Counted from the stretch's first letter, positions 14,891-28,905 are shown. The stretch is 64,000 bases of DNA from Antennarius striatus (GCF_040054535.1 NC_090784.1:8020501-8084500); one strand, 5' to 3'. Notes: generated from the letters alone by a model not told the origin. Made by a program: numbers and translations.

Positions 14891-17710
14891 ATGGCAGTCT
14901 CATCAAAATGAAAAATCACTTTCCACACTCTATGACAGAAGAAGTTAAATAAAATTTTATGCTGCAATGAAACTCACAACCCCAGTGGTCTCCTTCAATT
15001 CTGTATTCTAGAGATTCTTTTCTCTCATTGGTCAAACTTTAAGCGTTGGCATGAACGGGCCTACTACATGATTTTTGCCGGACAGTTTAAAGACTTTATA
15101 TCTACATCTCAGACCACAAATTTTGTCTGTCGACCATTCATTCTTCCACATGATGTTTGGAAAGATATTTCCAGCTTCCACACTGACTTCACTGAATCCC
15201 TGTCTTTGCTTTGCTCATTAAAGAACAGATTTGAGTCATTGTTAGTTTTTCCATTTCAACTAGTAATATGATGAAAAAGATTTTACTTTACAATATTTAT
15301 GTTTCCATAAACCTGAACTCCAGAATACATTGGCTGTTCTTTTTCATTCAGAAATCTTTCCTGTGAGGTATATTCAACTTTAACTGCATATTATCAGTAA
15401 GCATTTTTTTTCTTGAAAAGATGAGTAAAAGTAATGAGTAAATGTAATATTTTCACCAAAGGGGGGCCTCTTTTATTATTTCTATATTGTAAGTTATTCA
15501 AGTCATTCTTTCCTTGAGAGGGATAAGATGTTTTAGAAAATCCCGCATGAATGAACAAACATCTTGTTTGATTTAATTATCAAGCAATTATCCTACTGGT
15601 AAGAAAATGACTGCTTTCAATCACAGAGGAGGAAAGTAATTCCAACAGGATTGCACTGTTAGACTAAACCACCTCCAGACAAAGTATGCAGACCATCTAC
15701 CTAATGCTGTTTAATATCCGTCTGATCCTTACCATCCCCTGGCTTCTCTGCCTATCTCTTGCTTACATTTTCCACCATCCAGCTTCAAGTTCACCGGTCT
15801 ATCTGCAGCACTGAAAAACAGACCAAGAAACTGCTTTAGGATGCACCCAAACACAAAGTTCAGGTGAGCATTTCTTCTGCGTTATCTCCTCCAGTTTGAT
15901 TGTCATTTCTATACAGAGCGAGAATCAGCCAGCATGGAGGATCCCTCCTGGTGATGTGCCCTGCTTCCTTAATGTGGAACTAATTCAGGAAGCAGAGCTG
16001 CATGGTGGTTGGCTGATAGCGGCATCACACTTGAGAGAGATCCTGTTAGTCTTATGTCTGCCAACAGCAACTTAAATCAACCTCAACAATCTGAAACCCA
16101 AACTGAATATTAAAAATAATTGTACAAGAAAATAGTCACCTGCATTAAGATAGATTAGAGGATGAACTCTTTCACCTCTTCCTTTTTTTCCCCCTCAGTC
16201 TTTCTCTGAAGATGCAGCCAGACTGAATTTTCACTGACACTCCTTCATGCATGTAAATGAAAGTTCAGATGACTTCTGTATTTTCAAGTGGATAAAATAG
16301 AACTTTTGTTTGATTTTATATATGTGCATAGTTATCATACTACCATTAATACTTGTTAAAATAAAAGCGATCATTTTAACCTTTTAGTTAAGCATTAGTC
16401 TGTTTATTAGTGTTAATAGAAGTTAATGCAACGGTAAACATTTGAACTTTTTAGACGAATACATCCGTTGCTTCCTCTGGCACAAGAATCTCACTGAAAT
16501 CTAGTTGCATTAGCATTTTCGAGATGTGAGAAAAGAACACGTGTAGTTTCTCATTAAAAATTTAATGTCAATCAATTGGGATTTTAAACTCCTTTGACGT
16601 GCATCCGATTTTAAAGAAACAATGCTAATTCTAGTGAATGGCAAGGCTTCAAAAAGAACTTTCTAATTCCTTGCCATGTGATCTCATAGATTTGTGGAAA
16701 AAAAGAAAAAAGATATCTGTGTCATTGTAGATGCTTAATAATATCAATGCACATCTCTTTCTGTTCCTCTGACCTGTGGTATCCTAAAAAAAATTTTTTT
16801 TTAATTATTTGATTAAATAATTTGTGTTCAACTTATGGATCCTCTTCCTAGATAACACTGAGGTGTCCCGAATCAGTGTTTCCCAAACTCAGCAAGGGGC
16901 CATACTACTGATTCCAAGCATGCCTTCTCACCAGGACACCTTTTTTCTTACATCCCACAAGCAACCACACAACACCCCCCCCTCTGCTGCTAATTTAATG
17001 CTGTGTTTTGTTTTTTCTTGCCCTTTGAGAGATTGTCTAAATGGCTGACGTTGATGAATGCATGTAAAGAATACGCTGCAGGTAGGATATGGTTACAAGC
17101 TAAGCTGCAAGGGAGGTGAGGATGAAGGGATAAGAGGGAGGGATAGAGGGAGGCATAGTTTATAGATGGGCTGGGGAGCGGGGGGAGTGGGGGTGTGCGG
17201 CGGGTCAGGATGTTTGTCTTCCAATGAGCCGTGACTCTGAGAGAAAGATGGGAGAGTGGGATGAGAGAGGAGAGGAGGGTGACAAGAGATGAAGGGAGGA
17301 GATTAATGGAGAGTGTCTCAGCATCGTCATTGACGAGGTAGGGGGAGGGGAAAAGGTGTCGTATTAAACTTTCTATTCACTAATCTTTATTTTTTCTGAT
17401 TGTCTAATAAATTACTTCATTATTCCATCATTAATTTTTCATTCTCTTAGTCTCTATGTGGTTGTGTGGCAGGGAGTGATAGAGATCAACAGAGAGATAC
17501 AAGAGCTGCAGGAGAGAAAGTGCATGCTTGTGCTGGAGAATGTGTGTCCCAGTGCTTTGTGGGATTGTGGAGTTTATTTGTTTTTGGAGATGCCTCATAA
17601 AATGTGTGTATATACATGTGTGTTCTTGTTTGTGTGTCTGTGGTGTGCATGTTTGTTTCAGGGCATGTACAGGGCAAATGGAGTGCACCAATACATACAA
17701 GTGTACGTGC
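14891..17710. other. Intergenic DNA, includes purine-rich block
   Basis: No gene seen. 17090-17350 is strongly G/A-rich on the plus strand with repeated gggag, gagag and ggagg words. The remainder is unremarkable AT-rich DNA. Confidence 0.55.
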
Positions 17711-17744
17711 GCGCACACACACACACACACACACACGCACACAC
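17711..17744. repeat. (CA)n microsatellite, short
   Basis: CA dinucleotides with an adjoining GCGC interruption. Confidence 0.9.
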
Positions 17745-17843
17745 TTGTCGCCCCATGCTGAGGTGTTTATAAGTCCTAAGAATGAAGAATCCCATTGCAC
17801 CCCGAGGGCAATCTCATTCCAAACTAATTAAAATTATACTTTT

Positions 17844-17845
<2 letters not shown>

Positions 17846-17887
<42 letters not shown>

Positions 17888-17900
17888 ACACACACACACA
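17846..17900. repeat. (CA)n microsatellite
   Basis: About 55 bp of CA with one TA interruption. Confidence 0.95.
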
Positions 17901-18295
17901 TTAGTCAGAACTATCATAATATTGCTAATATTATTAGTAGCTAATGTACCTGTAGTGGAAATAGAAAAATAGAAGAAGCTCCAGCAGAATTAGTACTACT
18001 ACTATGTATTATTAATAGTAATATAGTTTCACATCTGAAGACTTACTTTTCACAATACCCCACACATGACGTAAATAGATAAAACACTGTAATTGAACAG
18101 TTAATGCAAATAAGTGGTACAACAAATGCAATTATTTTAGTTGGTAAACTAACATTATTTAAAACAGTTGAGCATTAGCAAACAATGCTTGACTCAGATA
18201 GTTGTATTTGGGATAAACAAACGTCAACATGTCTACAGTGATGCTAACAAGCCTTAAAATGAGGTAGTGAAATAGGGAACGGCTACAGTAATTGT

Positions 18296-18420
18296 TGTCC
18301 CAATTTTTTTTTTTTTTTTAAAGTTCAATAAATGTGGCATGTCAGTGTTTTGAAAATCATCACATTCTGTGTTTATTTATATTTCACACAGTATCCCAAC
18401 TTCTGTGGAACTGGGTAGTA
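18296..18420. mobile_element. Terminal fragment of a fish Tc1/mariner-like MITE
   Basis: The text aaaatcatcacattctgt, then tttatttatatttcacacag, then tcccaacttctgtggaactg closely follows the terminal sequence of a widespread fish DNA element, which typically ends 'gtcccaacttntttggaattggggttgta'. Only one end is recognisable. An internal poly-T precedes it. No transposase is present. Confidence 0.6.
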
Positions 18421-20841
18421 ACAAATAACACTTCTAAATTCAATATTTTGGAATTGATTCAACAGAATTAATTTATTAGTTCCAGTCACGCTTCGGTGGA
18501 TGATGTTACTGTTTTGTTAGAAATGTGTTCAACATCTGCTAATTATCATCCATCCGGATTCCTTTACTATTCTGCAAAACAGTATGAGTTACGGCATAAC
18601 AATAGCAACCATTTCCATAAATCTTCTCATGTTTTTGTTTGTGTCTTTGTGTAACTGACTTGCATGTTCGGCGCATCCTGTTTGTTTGCTGCGCTTTTGC
18701 TAGATCCAGTTTAAACAAGTTGTCTCCTCTCAAACGTACAGTACATGCAGAGCGTGAAGTGAAAAGGCTGCTGAAAGAATCATTTGCATAACAAGCAACG
18801 CGATTAGATGAACTGAACAAAGTAATAGGAATGCTGAAATGAGCACAAGATTCCCTCCAGTTACTTTTCCACATAAAAAATCACAGCATGTAGGATCAGC
18901 TTCTTAATCACAGAAAACCCAGCATACTGCCTTAATGACGCCGGTCTTTCATTTGACACATTTGAGGGTATTCAAGTCTCTGGCTTTAAAATCAGATAAA
19001 TATAAAACTTGTCAACATAGATTCACAGCTACCATTTAAATCATGTGTATTTGTGTTATTGCATGCATCATCTATATTGTTCACCTAAATAAATTCCCTT
19101 TGTTGTTTTCCCAAGGCTGTCGACACCTGTTATCCACTAACTCAACTTGGTTTGACATGTTTGTTTACTCAGTTGTTGATGAAAACACCACTGGGATGTG
19201 TGGCTGCTTTACAACTCAATTCACATTTACTACAACGGGTTTTCTTCCAGGAGTGTGTAGAATCTCTGTGTGTGTGTTCTTGTGTATGAGCACACAAGCC
19301 TGTTTGTATAGCTGTAAGGTGTTCCAGGTCAGATTTATTAGCTAATATTCCTCTTCAGAGTCATCATGATGCAGTTGTAAATGATAGATAGGTACAAACA
19401 TGACTGCGGAATGGAGGGAGCAGCTCCAGAGACAAAGATGGACCTAAATCCCATTTGAGTTTCATGCCAGCTGATCCAGCTCTGCCGTACACCAGGTTCA
19501 GCAGGGCTATATTTTTTTCCATTCTCACGCAAAAACTTCTCTACGAAGCTATAACTCTATAACTCTCCACTGCTTAACTACAGCACTAAAACCCTCTGAT
19601 CAAATAGCTGGGAGACAATCCATACTGCAGACCTGGAGAGAGTATCTGTCTTTATGGCTTGTCTCGCCTCAGATTATCCAGTGGGCTCAGGCTTTGAGGG
19701 GTTCTTTTCTCTGAAATTTCTACTCTGTAAAAACAAAACTTAAGACGTTTGCTTCATGACTTACGTTTGTTGTCATCACTGTCTTTGGCACAGAATGATA
19801 TTGTGGGTGTTTGATTTATTTAGAGACACATGTTATTTCATCTTCCCTCCACCCTCTTCGTACATTCCACTTGTATTTCTCAGCCCTCTTTTCTGTCTCC
19901 CAGTCTTTCCCCCCATTCCTCGCCTGTGACTTGAACTAAACATTGTGACAGAAATTGTGAATTGATAGAGTTTACACAGCTAAACTTTAAAGTTGAAACT
20001 ACTTTTGGTGGATCAATGTCTGAAATGGGTTGGTGTTCTAAATTCCTGCAATCCAATATGCAGGCATTTCACTACTAAAATAATACATTACAATCCAACA
20101 TTATCCAACAAGGGTGCTGCAGCTTTTCTCTAGACAGCCAGGTAAGTCGCTTTGTCAGGTAAGGTTTCAAAAAATGGTTTTCCAATCATAAATTATTCCA
20201 CAATAATTTATTTAAACCTATTTGAAAATAACAAGAAGGCCAAAAAGGATAAAGACCATAAATTCATAGATAAAGAAAATATTTTTTTTATCTCCACGAA
20301 TGAAACATATTCAACATGACAACAGGAGGAAATTGAGCTGTTAGCTTTGTCTTGGAAAAGTGATTATGGGCTAATACCTATGATTTAACACCTCATCACA
20401 AACACATCAATCAGGTAAGTCACTCACAGCTGCAGCTGCTGCCAGCGATTTATTCAGCGATATGTTTTCATTAAATGATAGATCGCTGCAGCAAATACTG
20501 TTCACCAGCGGTTAGTCTGAAGAAAAGTTATAGGGTGAGCTTAGAGAGTGTTATGGCAAGTGGAGAGTGGAGTGGAAAAGAGAAGCAGTGATTCATGTGA
20601 TGGAGAAATTCTGTTTGGTTTAAAATACAATGACTATAATGTGTTACCTACGGCTACTACACTACAAAAGAACAGCTTAAATGATTGACTATAAGGTTGT
20701 TTATACGCTGCATATGACGTATGATATTATATCCATGCACTGCAGTATTTGTGTTAGGCCTCACCATGTGCATGTCTGTCTCTTTAACCACTTTTCATAT
20801 TAGGTTTAAGAGGTTTTTCACATGCAAACATACACCTGCAT
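18421..20841. other. Intergenic DNA, no gene seen
   Basis: No exon or repeat that I can support. The open frames at 18539-18874 and 19043-19345 lack recognisable domains. Confidence 0.55.
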
Positions 20842-20878
20842 ACGCACACACACACATACAAACACACGCACAGACACA

Positions 20879-20925
<47 letters not shown>
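20842..20925. repeat. (CA)n microsatellite
   Basis: Imperfect, then perfect CA dinucleotides. Confidence 0.96.
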
Positions 20926-20927
<2 letters not shown>

Positions 20928-21689
20928 GCTGACAATTTAAAAATTACAAGTTCCACACTGAAATGACAATGACTCATCTATTCGGAAGATTGGTGATATC
21001 CACAACAGTCTGTGGGGTGTGTGTGTGTTTATGAGTTTATATCCTGATTAAGCCATGAGAGTCAACTTGTTTTAGTCACCATCAAGGATGGAATATCTGA
21101 ATATCAACTGCCAAACAAATGATCCAAGAACAAGAAAAACCTGCCCATTCTAGTACAGTCCTTCAGCACACCCAGGTCTGTGCTGTATTAGCCCTTTCTA
21201 GAGAAAACACTCCTTCCCCTTCATGCCTATGTCCAGACATGTCGACCTTTGACCTGGTTGGAAGCTCCTCAGAGGACATGAAGGTTCACTGATTGGGAGA
21301 ATGGTCTATGCCAAGGTTTGTTTGGATCTTTTTTCCAGTCAGGGTCCAATCAAAGCAAATGAAACCTCATCTCACCTCTCAAGCTCATTAAAACACATCA
21401 GGACTCCTGTCATGGGGCACAAACCCAAAGATTAAGACACCGATGTTCACACTTTCAAATCAACTGTGCCATAAGACACTAAAACCCTCAGATTGTAAGT
21501 AATTATTCACATTTGAGGGAATATTTTTGTCATGCTCTCACCATTCTGGGAAAATAAAAGCCTCTCTCAGTGACATCTGGACACGGCTACGATGGGATTC
21601 TCATTAACTGTTTCTGCCTCAGCCTCTGTTGCGTAAGTAAAGAAATTAAATCTATTGACACCCAGGGAGATGAGCTCATTTTCTGGAAC
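20926..21689. other. Intergenic DNA, no gene seen
   Basis: No supported feature before the LINE fragment that follows. Confidence 0.55.
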
Positions 21690-22105
21690 CTAAACTTTGT
21701 CATGCCTTGTTGTAAATGACAAAGATTTTTGACAGAATGCCAAGATTTGATGGTGAGGTTCTCTCTGGGAGTGACCAGGAAGGATAGGATCAGGAATGAG
21801 TACATCAGAGGGACAGCACATGTTAGAGGTTTTGGAGATGAAGTCAGAGAGGCCAAACTGAGATGGTTTGGACATGTCCAGAGGAGAGATAGTGAATATA
21901 TTGATAGAAGGATGCTGAGTTTTGAACCGCCAGGCGAGAGGAAGACCAAAGAGGAGGTTTATGGATGTAGTGAAAGAGGACATGAAGGTAGTTGGAGTGA
22001 GAGAAGAGGATGCAGAAGACAGGGTTAGATGGAGGCAACTGATTTGCTGTGGCGACTCCTGAAGGGGAAAGCCAAAAGGAGAAGAAAAAGAAGAAGTCAA
22101 GATAT
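21690..22105 (+). mobile_element. 3' end of a non-LTR retrotransposon (RTE-like)
   Basis: One frame reads GVTRKDRIRNEYIRG, then LRWFGHVQRRD, then a basic tail. This is the typical C-terminal region following the reverse transcriptase in RTE/BovB-like and related LINE proteins, where the L-R-W-[FY]-G-H-V motif is characteristic. It is followed by 'gcgactcctgaaggggaaa' and an AAG-rich tail, the known 3' end style of these elements. The fragment is 5' truncated and frameshifted, a dead copy. The clade is uncertain. Confidence 0.75.
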
Positions 22106-22319
22106 GATGTCTATTTTATGTCATTTGGTAGAGTATGAGACCCATGTATGGAGTCCTCTAACAGTGGTTTAATCAAAATCAATCAAACCTGTGGCCCTTT
22201 AGGGCACTTCTTCTCGTTGGCTCTCACTCCCACAGTTCCCGTCACCTTCTTCACCTGTCCTATCAATGAAGACTAAATAATCGAAAAAAGGAGTTAGTAC
22301 TATGTGTCACATATAGTAG

Positions 22320-23187
22320 TACGTTGAGATACAAGTTTAATTTGTTCCGTGACTGAGCTTGTAAGTCAAACATTTCGTAACTCTAACAAATTTTCTCCAT
22401 CTCTTCCAGCCAAGTAAAACAAAGCCCCAAACTGTCAGAACATCAGCAAGATAGACTTCTTGTTTTGATCATTAATAAAATTGACAAATCTTAATGTTCC
22501 TTCAAAGAATGTCAATGTGACCGTGCTGTGAGTAACATGGGAGCTACTGAAGGTCACTAAACAACTTAGATTCACCAAAAGAACTGATGAAGATGTGTGA
22601 AGACACATACGTCTATCGGGACTGAACAGACGGTTTGAGACAACAATGTGCCATAAATTTATTGTATTTATTGTTTGAATTGAATTGAAAACATATTGTA
22701 CTGAGAGAGGTGTTTTGTTGTTTCTGAGGGAGGGCAACTACACAAGCCAAATGGCATCTACCCGTCGGCCCATTGTTTTGGATGTTGTTGATCTTGCAAA
22801 TGAGATGAAGGAGGTGAAGACTGCTCTAATGACATGTCTGAAAAAATAATCTCTATAAATAAATAAACAAGCCATTCTAAATTATGGGAAAAAAACATTT
22901 TTGTCAATCCATAGACATGCATGTTTTACCTGTGTTTAATTAATTATATATAAGTTACAAAAACAATTATGAAGTAAGAACAGAAATGTAAACGCTACAT
23001 CTTTACTCGGCGAATGAGAACAAGATCTGGTCTCAGCTGATGTTTTAGCCATCCACCAACTACCTGTGGTGTCCCGAAGCATGGCTCATACCTCGGATTT
23101 CCCCTCGTATGTCGGATGAAAATATATACAGAGCAATGGCTCGTATCTCAAAAAACTCATAGGTCAAGCAGCTTGTATCTCAAGGTA
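22320..23187. mobile_element. Non-autonomous DNA transposon with 'TTGAGATACAAG' inverted termini
   Basis: The left end reads cgttgagatacaagtttaa and the right end reads gcttgtatctcaagg, its near-perfect inverse. Both are flanked by TA dinucleotides (22320-22321 and 23186-23187), suggesting a TA target site. Subterminal phrases 'gtaagtcaaacatttcgtaa' and 'ggctcgtatctcaaaaaact' repeat the theme. No transposase frame is visible in the 864-bp interior. Confidence 0.65.
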
Positions 23188-23323
23188 AATGCTGGATTCT
23201 TAGCAACATTTTCCCATGACAAGGCAGTCAACAACATGTTAATAAACACAAACTTCACTGAGACAAATCAAAGATGTTTGCAAACCTTCCACGTCATGTT
23301 TATAACTACCATAAGGAATTAAT

Positions 23324-23796
23324 TGTCATGATCCTGTTTTGTTAAGTGTTTTATTTGCTTCCCTATGTTTCATGTCTTGTCTTCCTGTTTTATTTTGTGA
23401 TCACTCACCCCTGTCTCTGTTCCAGGTTCCTGTCTGCCCTGCCCCCTCCCCCGTCTGCGTGCACCTGATCCCTGATTGTGTTTCCCGCACTTGTGTCCAA
23501 TCACCCCCCCCATCAGTCCTGCATATATTTCCCCTTTAGTGTCTTGTCTCGTCGCCAGTTCGTTGTAGTTCACTGCTCACGTCCCAGCCTTTTGTCATAG
23601 TTTTTTCATAGCTTTTCATGTTTGAGCCTTGTTTGTTTTATTGACCTTACCTTTTCGCCTCCCGCCTTGGATACCTCTGTCTGGATTGACTGCCTTACCT
23701 GTGTACCGAACCTTGCCTGGAATAAACCTTGTTTTCTGATTTTACCACTCAGTGTCGTGCACTTGACTCCTCCCTCCCTGAGCTACATTCACGACA
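23324..23796 (+). mobile_element. Solo LTR of a gypsy-type retrotransposon
   Basis: A 473-bp unit starting TGTCATGATCC and ending CACGACA (TG...CA ends). It is flanked by ttaat and ttatt, a 5-bp target duplication with one mismatch. It has a TATA-like 'gcatatatttcccc', a polyadenylation signal AATAAA near 23720, and the usual 'gtcgtgcacttgactcctcc' region before the end. No primer-binding site or gag-pol follows, so this is the product of LTR-LTR recombination. Assignment to Ty3/gypsy is from resemblance only. Confidence 0.72.
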
Positions 23797-24567
23797 TTAT
23801 TGGTATAACTACGGTTTACTATGGGAAGAAGAGATTTGAAAATAGTGCTATCAGCCTTGCCTTGCATCACGCACTGTTTTACAAAATAACTGTCCAATGT
23901 CACAAAATCTCTGGCGTAATTAGCCCACTATTGGTTTTATAGGGAGGCCATTATCACTGGCTATAAACAGCCTCTATAGTCAGTCGCCCCTCTCTTTTGA
24001 TCAGATCAGCCATGTTTTACTAGCTTCATGTGCTTCACATGCGCCGCACATAAAAGCTGTCCACCCAGATTCCCTGTGGGTAAATGCTGGGATGTATTTT
24101 AGGTATGTTTCCCAGTTATTCAGTGATACCATTGAGGAGGATGAAAACAGCTTCACCAAAGCAGGCACTGATTATGAGCGCTTGGATTCTGGGAAACATC
24201 ACAGATGACATAGTTTTACTTAATAATAATAACGGTAATAATAATTGTTGTTGCTGTGGTTCATATTGCTGATGTAATTTAAAACAGTTTGTAAACAATT
24301 ACTCGCTGATGCCTGCCTGTGGGTTTGAAACGATTTTCCAAATTATTTACATAAGACGTTTTATTAGACTTTTGGATACTGAACTGGATAAAGTCATGAA
24401 TGTGTTTTAACTGATGTGAAACCATGTTGTTATTATTAGTTGGTTGTTTTCTTCCATCATATATACCCTTTACAAATAAATTATAGGTATTTATGAGATA
24501 CATACTGGAGTGGATATTATATACATAAGAATGGACTTAAACAGTATATTTAAAAATATCTATATTG
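23797..24567. other. Intergenic DNA, no gene seen
   Basis: No supported feature. A few short AAT repeats lie near 24223-24245. Confidence 0.55.
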
Positions 24568-24605
<38 letters not shown>

Positions 24606-24626
24606 AATAATAATAATAATAATAAC

Positions 24627-24708
<82 letters not shown>

Positions 24709-24709
24709 T
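24568..24709. repeat. Compound trinucleotide repeat (CAA)n-(TAA)n
   Basis: About 12 CAA units run into about 35 TAA units. Poly-Asn, poly-Ile and poly-Leu frames across it are repeat artefacts. Confidence 0.97.
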
Positions 24710-24720
24710 TGTCAGGTGTG

Positions 24721-24904
24721 GGCAGCACGGTGGGGCAGTTGGTAGCGCTGTCGCCGCACAAGGCAGTTCCGGGTTGGAGTCCGGCTCTGTGCAGAGTTTG
24801 TATGTTCTCCCCACCTCACACCCTCCGTCAGCTGGGATAGGCTCCAGCTCCCCGCGACACGCCACAGCGGATAAAGCCATAGACAATGAATGAATGAATG
24901 AATG
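24721..24904 (+). mobile_element. Internally deleted copy of the tRNA-headed SINE
   Basis: The head ggcagcacggtggggcagtt and the B-box-like 'ccgggttggagtccggctct' jump from 'tatgttctccccacc' directly to the 3' part 'cagctgggataggctccagc', then end in (AATG)n. Compared with the copy at 12425, roughly 150 bp of the middle is missing. A short shared word (aggtg) on both flanks may be the target duplication. Confidence 0.78.
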
Positions 24905-26932
24905 TAAGGTGCTTTTTTATTATAAGATGCTTTTTTTTTCTCAGACATATTAATACTTTTCCTGAGTTTGTTCGTGACATCAAACTTTACTCCAAACCAA
25001 ATGATAAACAGATGAACATTTTCAGGCTCAGAAAGAAGCACATTCACACTTACTGTTGTTGTTGTTTGCCTGCTAATATCGTAGTTTGTTTTCCACAGCT
25101 GCTGCAGATCACATCAGTCAGATTTGGAGCACATATACACAGCCGAGGCTAAACAGTCCTAGTTTGGTCATTAGCAGGAATGAGCTTTAGAATCAATTAT
25201 AAAAACACCAGCCCCCCACTCCTGCTGGTTTACAGGTCCTGGGAACTTTTATATGACCGGTTTTTAAACACAAACGGATTGCTTCTGTGCAAAGAGTCCA
25301 CTAGACTCAGACGAATCTAACCCCATTGTTACCCCTTAGTTAGTTACCACCATAATGTATGAGTAAATTTAAACATAATGAGACGTTAGACAGGTACAGT
25401 AACTGATGAAATAAACATAGAGGCCCCGATCATATGTTTTTCCCTCATTTTAATAAATGTGTCATCCCTTGTGGAATACACAAACAACAAACACCAGAGC
25501 ATCATGTATTCTGCATACTAAATGGCCATGTGCGTTTTTTTTAGCCGTGCTGCTACAGTAGCTCTCCAGATATTAGATCGCTGACACTGAGATATCTCAC
25601 CACTTTGCTGTTACCACTAACTTTTGCACATATTTATTTATAAAGTATGGTATTCTGCCGACATCACAGTTGTGACACAGTAATGTGGATCATTTCTGTT
25701 GTTGGATACGCAACTGTTGGACAGATTGCTTTGAAATTTGGTACTCACCGTATATCCCACAGAACAAGCCTACGGTAACACAAACCACTTTCTCCTGTCA
25801 ACATAATCAGGTGAAAATTTCAATATCTCAAACCTTGATTTATGTCCAAATGCCTGAATAACAGCAACTGTACACATACTTATTTGACGAAGCCATCAAT
25901 GCGCCGACATAAAATAACAACTCACAAAGGGGCTGACATTCCTGCAGGCAATTATATATAAAATTCTGTCATTCTGTAAATTATACTTCCACTGCAAAAA
26001 GATCTTTGAATCAACTAAAAACAATGTGGTGAGAGACAACATTGTGAAGATATCCTTCATCTGCTCCAAGTACTCCAGCATGATATTTTGTGGTGAATTT
26101 GGGGTGGAAGAGACATCACTTCAGTGTCTTAATGTTTGGAACATTTGAGAAGCTATTTGTTGACTGTTGAAACCACACTGTCTCAACAGATCCTGAAATC
26201 AACTACCTAACATCAGCCACTGGTAACTCTAGCAGAACGGATTTGGCCAACACTGACGTTTACTGGAAGGGGAAAGAGTCTCATTTTTTTCCACAGAGTG
26301 GAAAAATGTCTTCATTAATTTGCTTCATAAAAAGACAAATTCTTTTTTCAATGTGGTTCTCTGACTTTTTTCTGCATGGGTGAGAAAAGAAGAAGTGAAT
26401 TGTACTTTCACACATGTTTTAATTCAGGGTCTTTCCATTAGTACCTCTTAGATTGAGAGGAAATTGTTCACTAGAAAAATAAAGCTCAGGCCATCTGCCT
26501 TCTTTCAAGTTTTTGTAACAAGAAATTCTGAAGTTTCTGGAGGGCTGTTCCTGGACCATATGTGCTGTAAAAAGTCAACAAAAAATGATTTGTAATATTT
26601 ACTTGACAAACTAGATTTTTCTCATAGATACAGCTATGCAGACTTTCCAAAATTACAATAGTGCTATTTATCTCAAGCAAAAACCCACCTCCTCTCACAC
26701 ATGATCCCTTTGAGGAGGATGCCTGACACGGGTCCCTGCAGAGCTGAATGGTCACGGGACAAAAGTCTAGGGCAGACAGGCAATCGCTAAAAAGAAAGAA
26801 AGAGCAGAAAGGATTTTATCAGGGAGGAAAAGAAAAGACTCCCCATGCAGATTAATAAAATAACCCCAAGGTTCTTTTATATACACAATGATCTGCACCG
26901 CCCGTTTCCCTCCTGACATACCACACACACAA

Positions 26933-26934
<2 letters not shown>
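24905..26934. other. Intergenic DNA, no gene seen
   Basis: No coding feature supported. No clear mobile element. Confidence 0.55.
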
Positions 26935-27018
<84 letters not shown>

Positions 27019-27037
27019 ACACACACACACACACACA
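26935..27037. repeat. (CA)n microsatellite
   Basis: About 100 bp of CA with one CC interruption. Confidence 0.97.
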
Positions 27038-28831
27038 AAATATCTGCAGCTTGCCTCACCTGTTGCCTGGAAACAACTGATGAGAAAAAAAGCTGGTGGT
27101 GCTATGATGATTAAAACTTCCTGGGTAGCAGGGTTTGATCCCTGGTGCACTGTCATTGTCCCTCCACAGCTTCATATGAATAAAAAAGCAACACAGGGGT
27201 AGCAAGAGAGGGAATATAAACTTTCTCAGTCTTGTCAAGTGGTGGCTGGCTTTGCTCACTGACTTTTCTGTGATTTTCTGAGGATAAAGAAGGCCCCACT
27301 ACCCCCGAATCAAATGAACTCAGGACTTTCTTTGCTTTTTCCTCCATCCTGTCATACTAGCAACTTTGACAATTCACTGGTCAGTCACATTTTTCAAAGA
27401 GAGTCTGAAAAAGAAAGGGAAATACATCTACTGAGGTCAGAGTGAGGGTCAGACAGAAAGTGGTGGCCTCTCTTAACAGTTCTTTGTTCAGTTTATTTAA
27501 AGTGTTGCTGTCGACGGGGAGAGGGAAGTAGAGACGCCGCTTCGGAAGGAATGTGTAGTTAATGCCACGCTCATGGCCAAATTAGTCAGGCCTGCTGAGG
27601 GGATTCTTCCTGGGGTCACTTCTATGGCAAAGCACAACGCACGCTGACACTTCAGTATATCATATCCACATGAAGGGGATATTTCTATAATTGCACATGC
27701 AAATACACAATCAGAATGTGTATTAAACAACCAACCCATTGGTTGCGAATGCAGTGATAAAATGCATGAGAGGACCATCACAGACAACAGCATCGGTTCT
27801 TAACAGCATTACAAAAGCCGTCCAGTCCAGATGACATCATAATCAACTTCTCCTTTTTGTTCCTGATGAAATAAGACAATAATATTTGTGAGCAACAAAA
27901 ACTTCACAACACTGCTCACAAGATTCATGCAGTGCATCGCTTTATGTAATACTCACCATGCATGCAGTGTATCAGTTGTGGAAACACAGGCTTTATGAAA
28001 TGGAGATAGAAGTAGTTTTCTTTAACAGATGGGATAGTGAGTGATAGAAGATTTATAGAAAGTCAATAGAGCTGTCATATTTATACAAAACAATCATGAC
28101 TCATGTCCTCATCACATTGTTTCTGAGTGACAGCATCCTAAAAGAGAAAAGGTTTATAACAATAATTCATCATAATTAATCTGTAGTTTTATTAGCCTTT
28201 CTTGAATTGAGTTCTTCTTTCGACTGTAGTTGACCTACCGCTTTGAGACTTATCTGGAAGATAGCAGAGATCTTTTTTTGTTTTCTTTGTTTTTTTTTAG
28301 AATCCTACATAATGCCAGTGCCATAGCCTGCCCTCCTCTGATTCTGATTGGCTGGTTTGATTGTGACATCTCGCAAATAGTCAAAGTGCTTTCAGTGAGA
28401 GGGTAAGTGAGAAATGTCATTGCCATCCCAAGCTAAGCAGAGGTAGAGTAAGCTGTTGCCATAGAAGGATTTGTAAATTTATTTGCACTGGGATGTACTC
28501 ACCAAGTGTGCTTTAGTTACCTTTATGCTAAGCTAAGCTGTTGAGACCATATGCTGGCTCTAGCTTAATACTGTGTACACACATAAAGCAGTGTTTATCT
28601 TCATATACAAATCAACAAGATGTTTATTTATTTTAACATACAATTGGAAGGATAATTTGTTTCTCCTGTTTAACACACAAGAACACAAAAGTATACGTTT
28701 GACCTTCTCCATACACAACTCATTGTATTTACAGCTGACAGCCTTTATTCAGTATGATCGTATGCCCTTGACTACCTTCTCAATCCCCTTTACTATGAAT
28801 TGATCCCTCTCAATATCCCAGTTTACACAAT
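27038..28831. other. Intergenic DNA, no gene seen
   Basis: No supported gene. Open frames near 27056-27347 and 27497-27793 are without recognised domains. Confidence 0.55.
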
Positions 28832-28832
28832 C

Positions 28833-28905
<73 letters not shown>
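28832..28905. repeat. (CA)n microsatellite with GC interruption
   Basis: CA tract interrupted by GCGCGCG. Confidence 0.96.

Noticed and set aside
21729-22028. A 99-aa frame as a host gene
   Set aside because: Its LRWFGHVQRRD motif and AAG-rich 3' end identify a dead non-LTR retrotransposon fragment.
24510-25047. Poly-Asn, poly-Ile and poly-Leu frames
   Set aside because: They translate the CAA/TAA repeat and run into the SINE; not genes.
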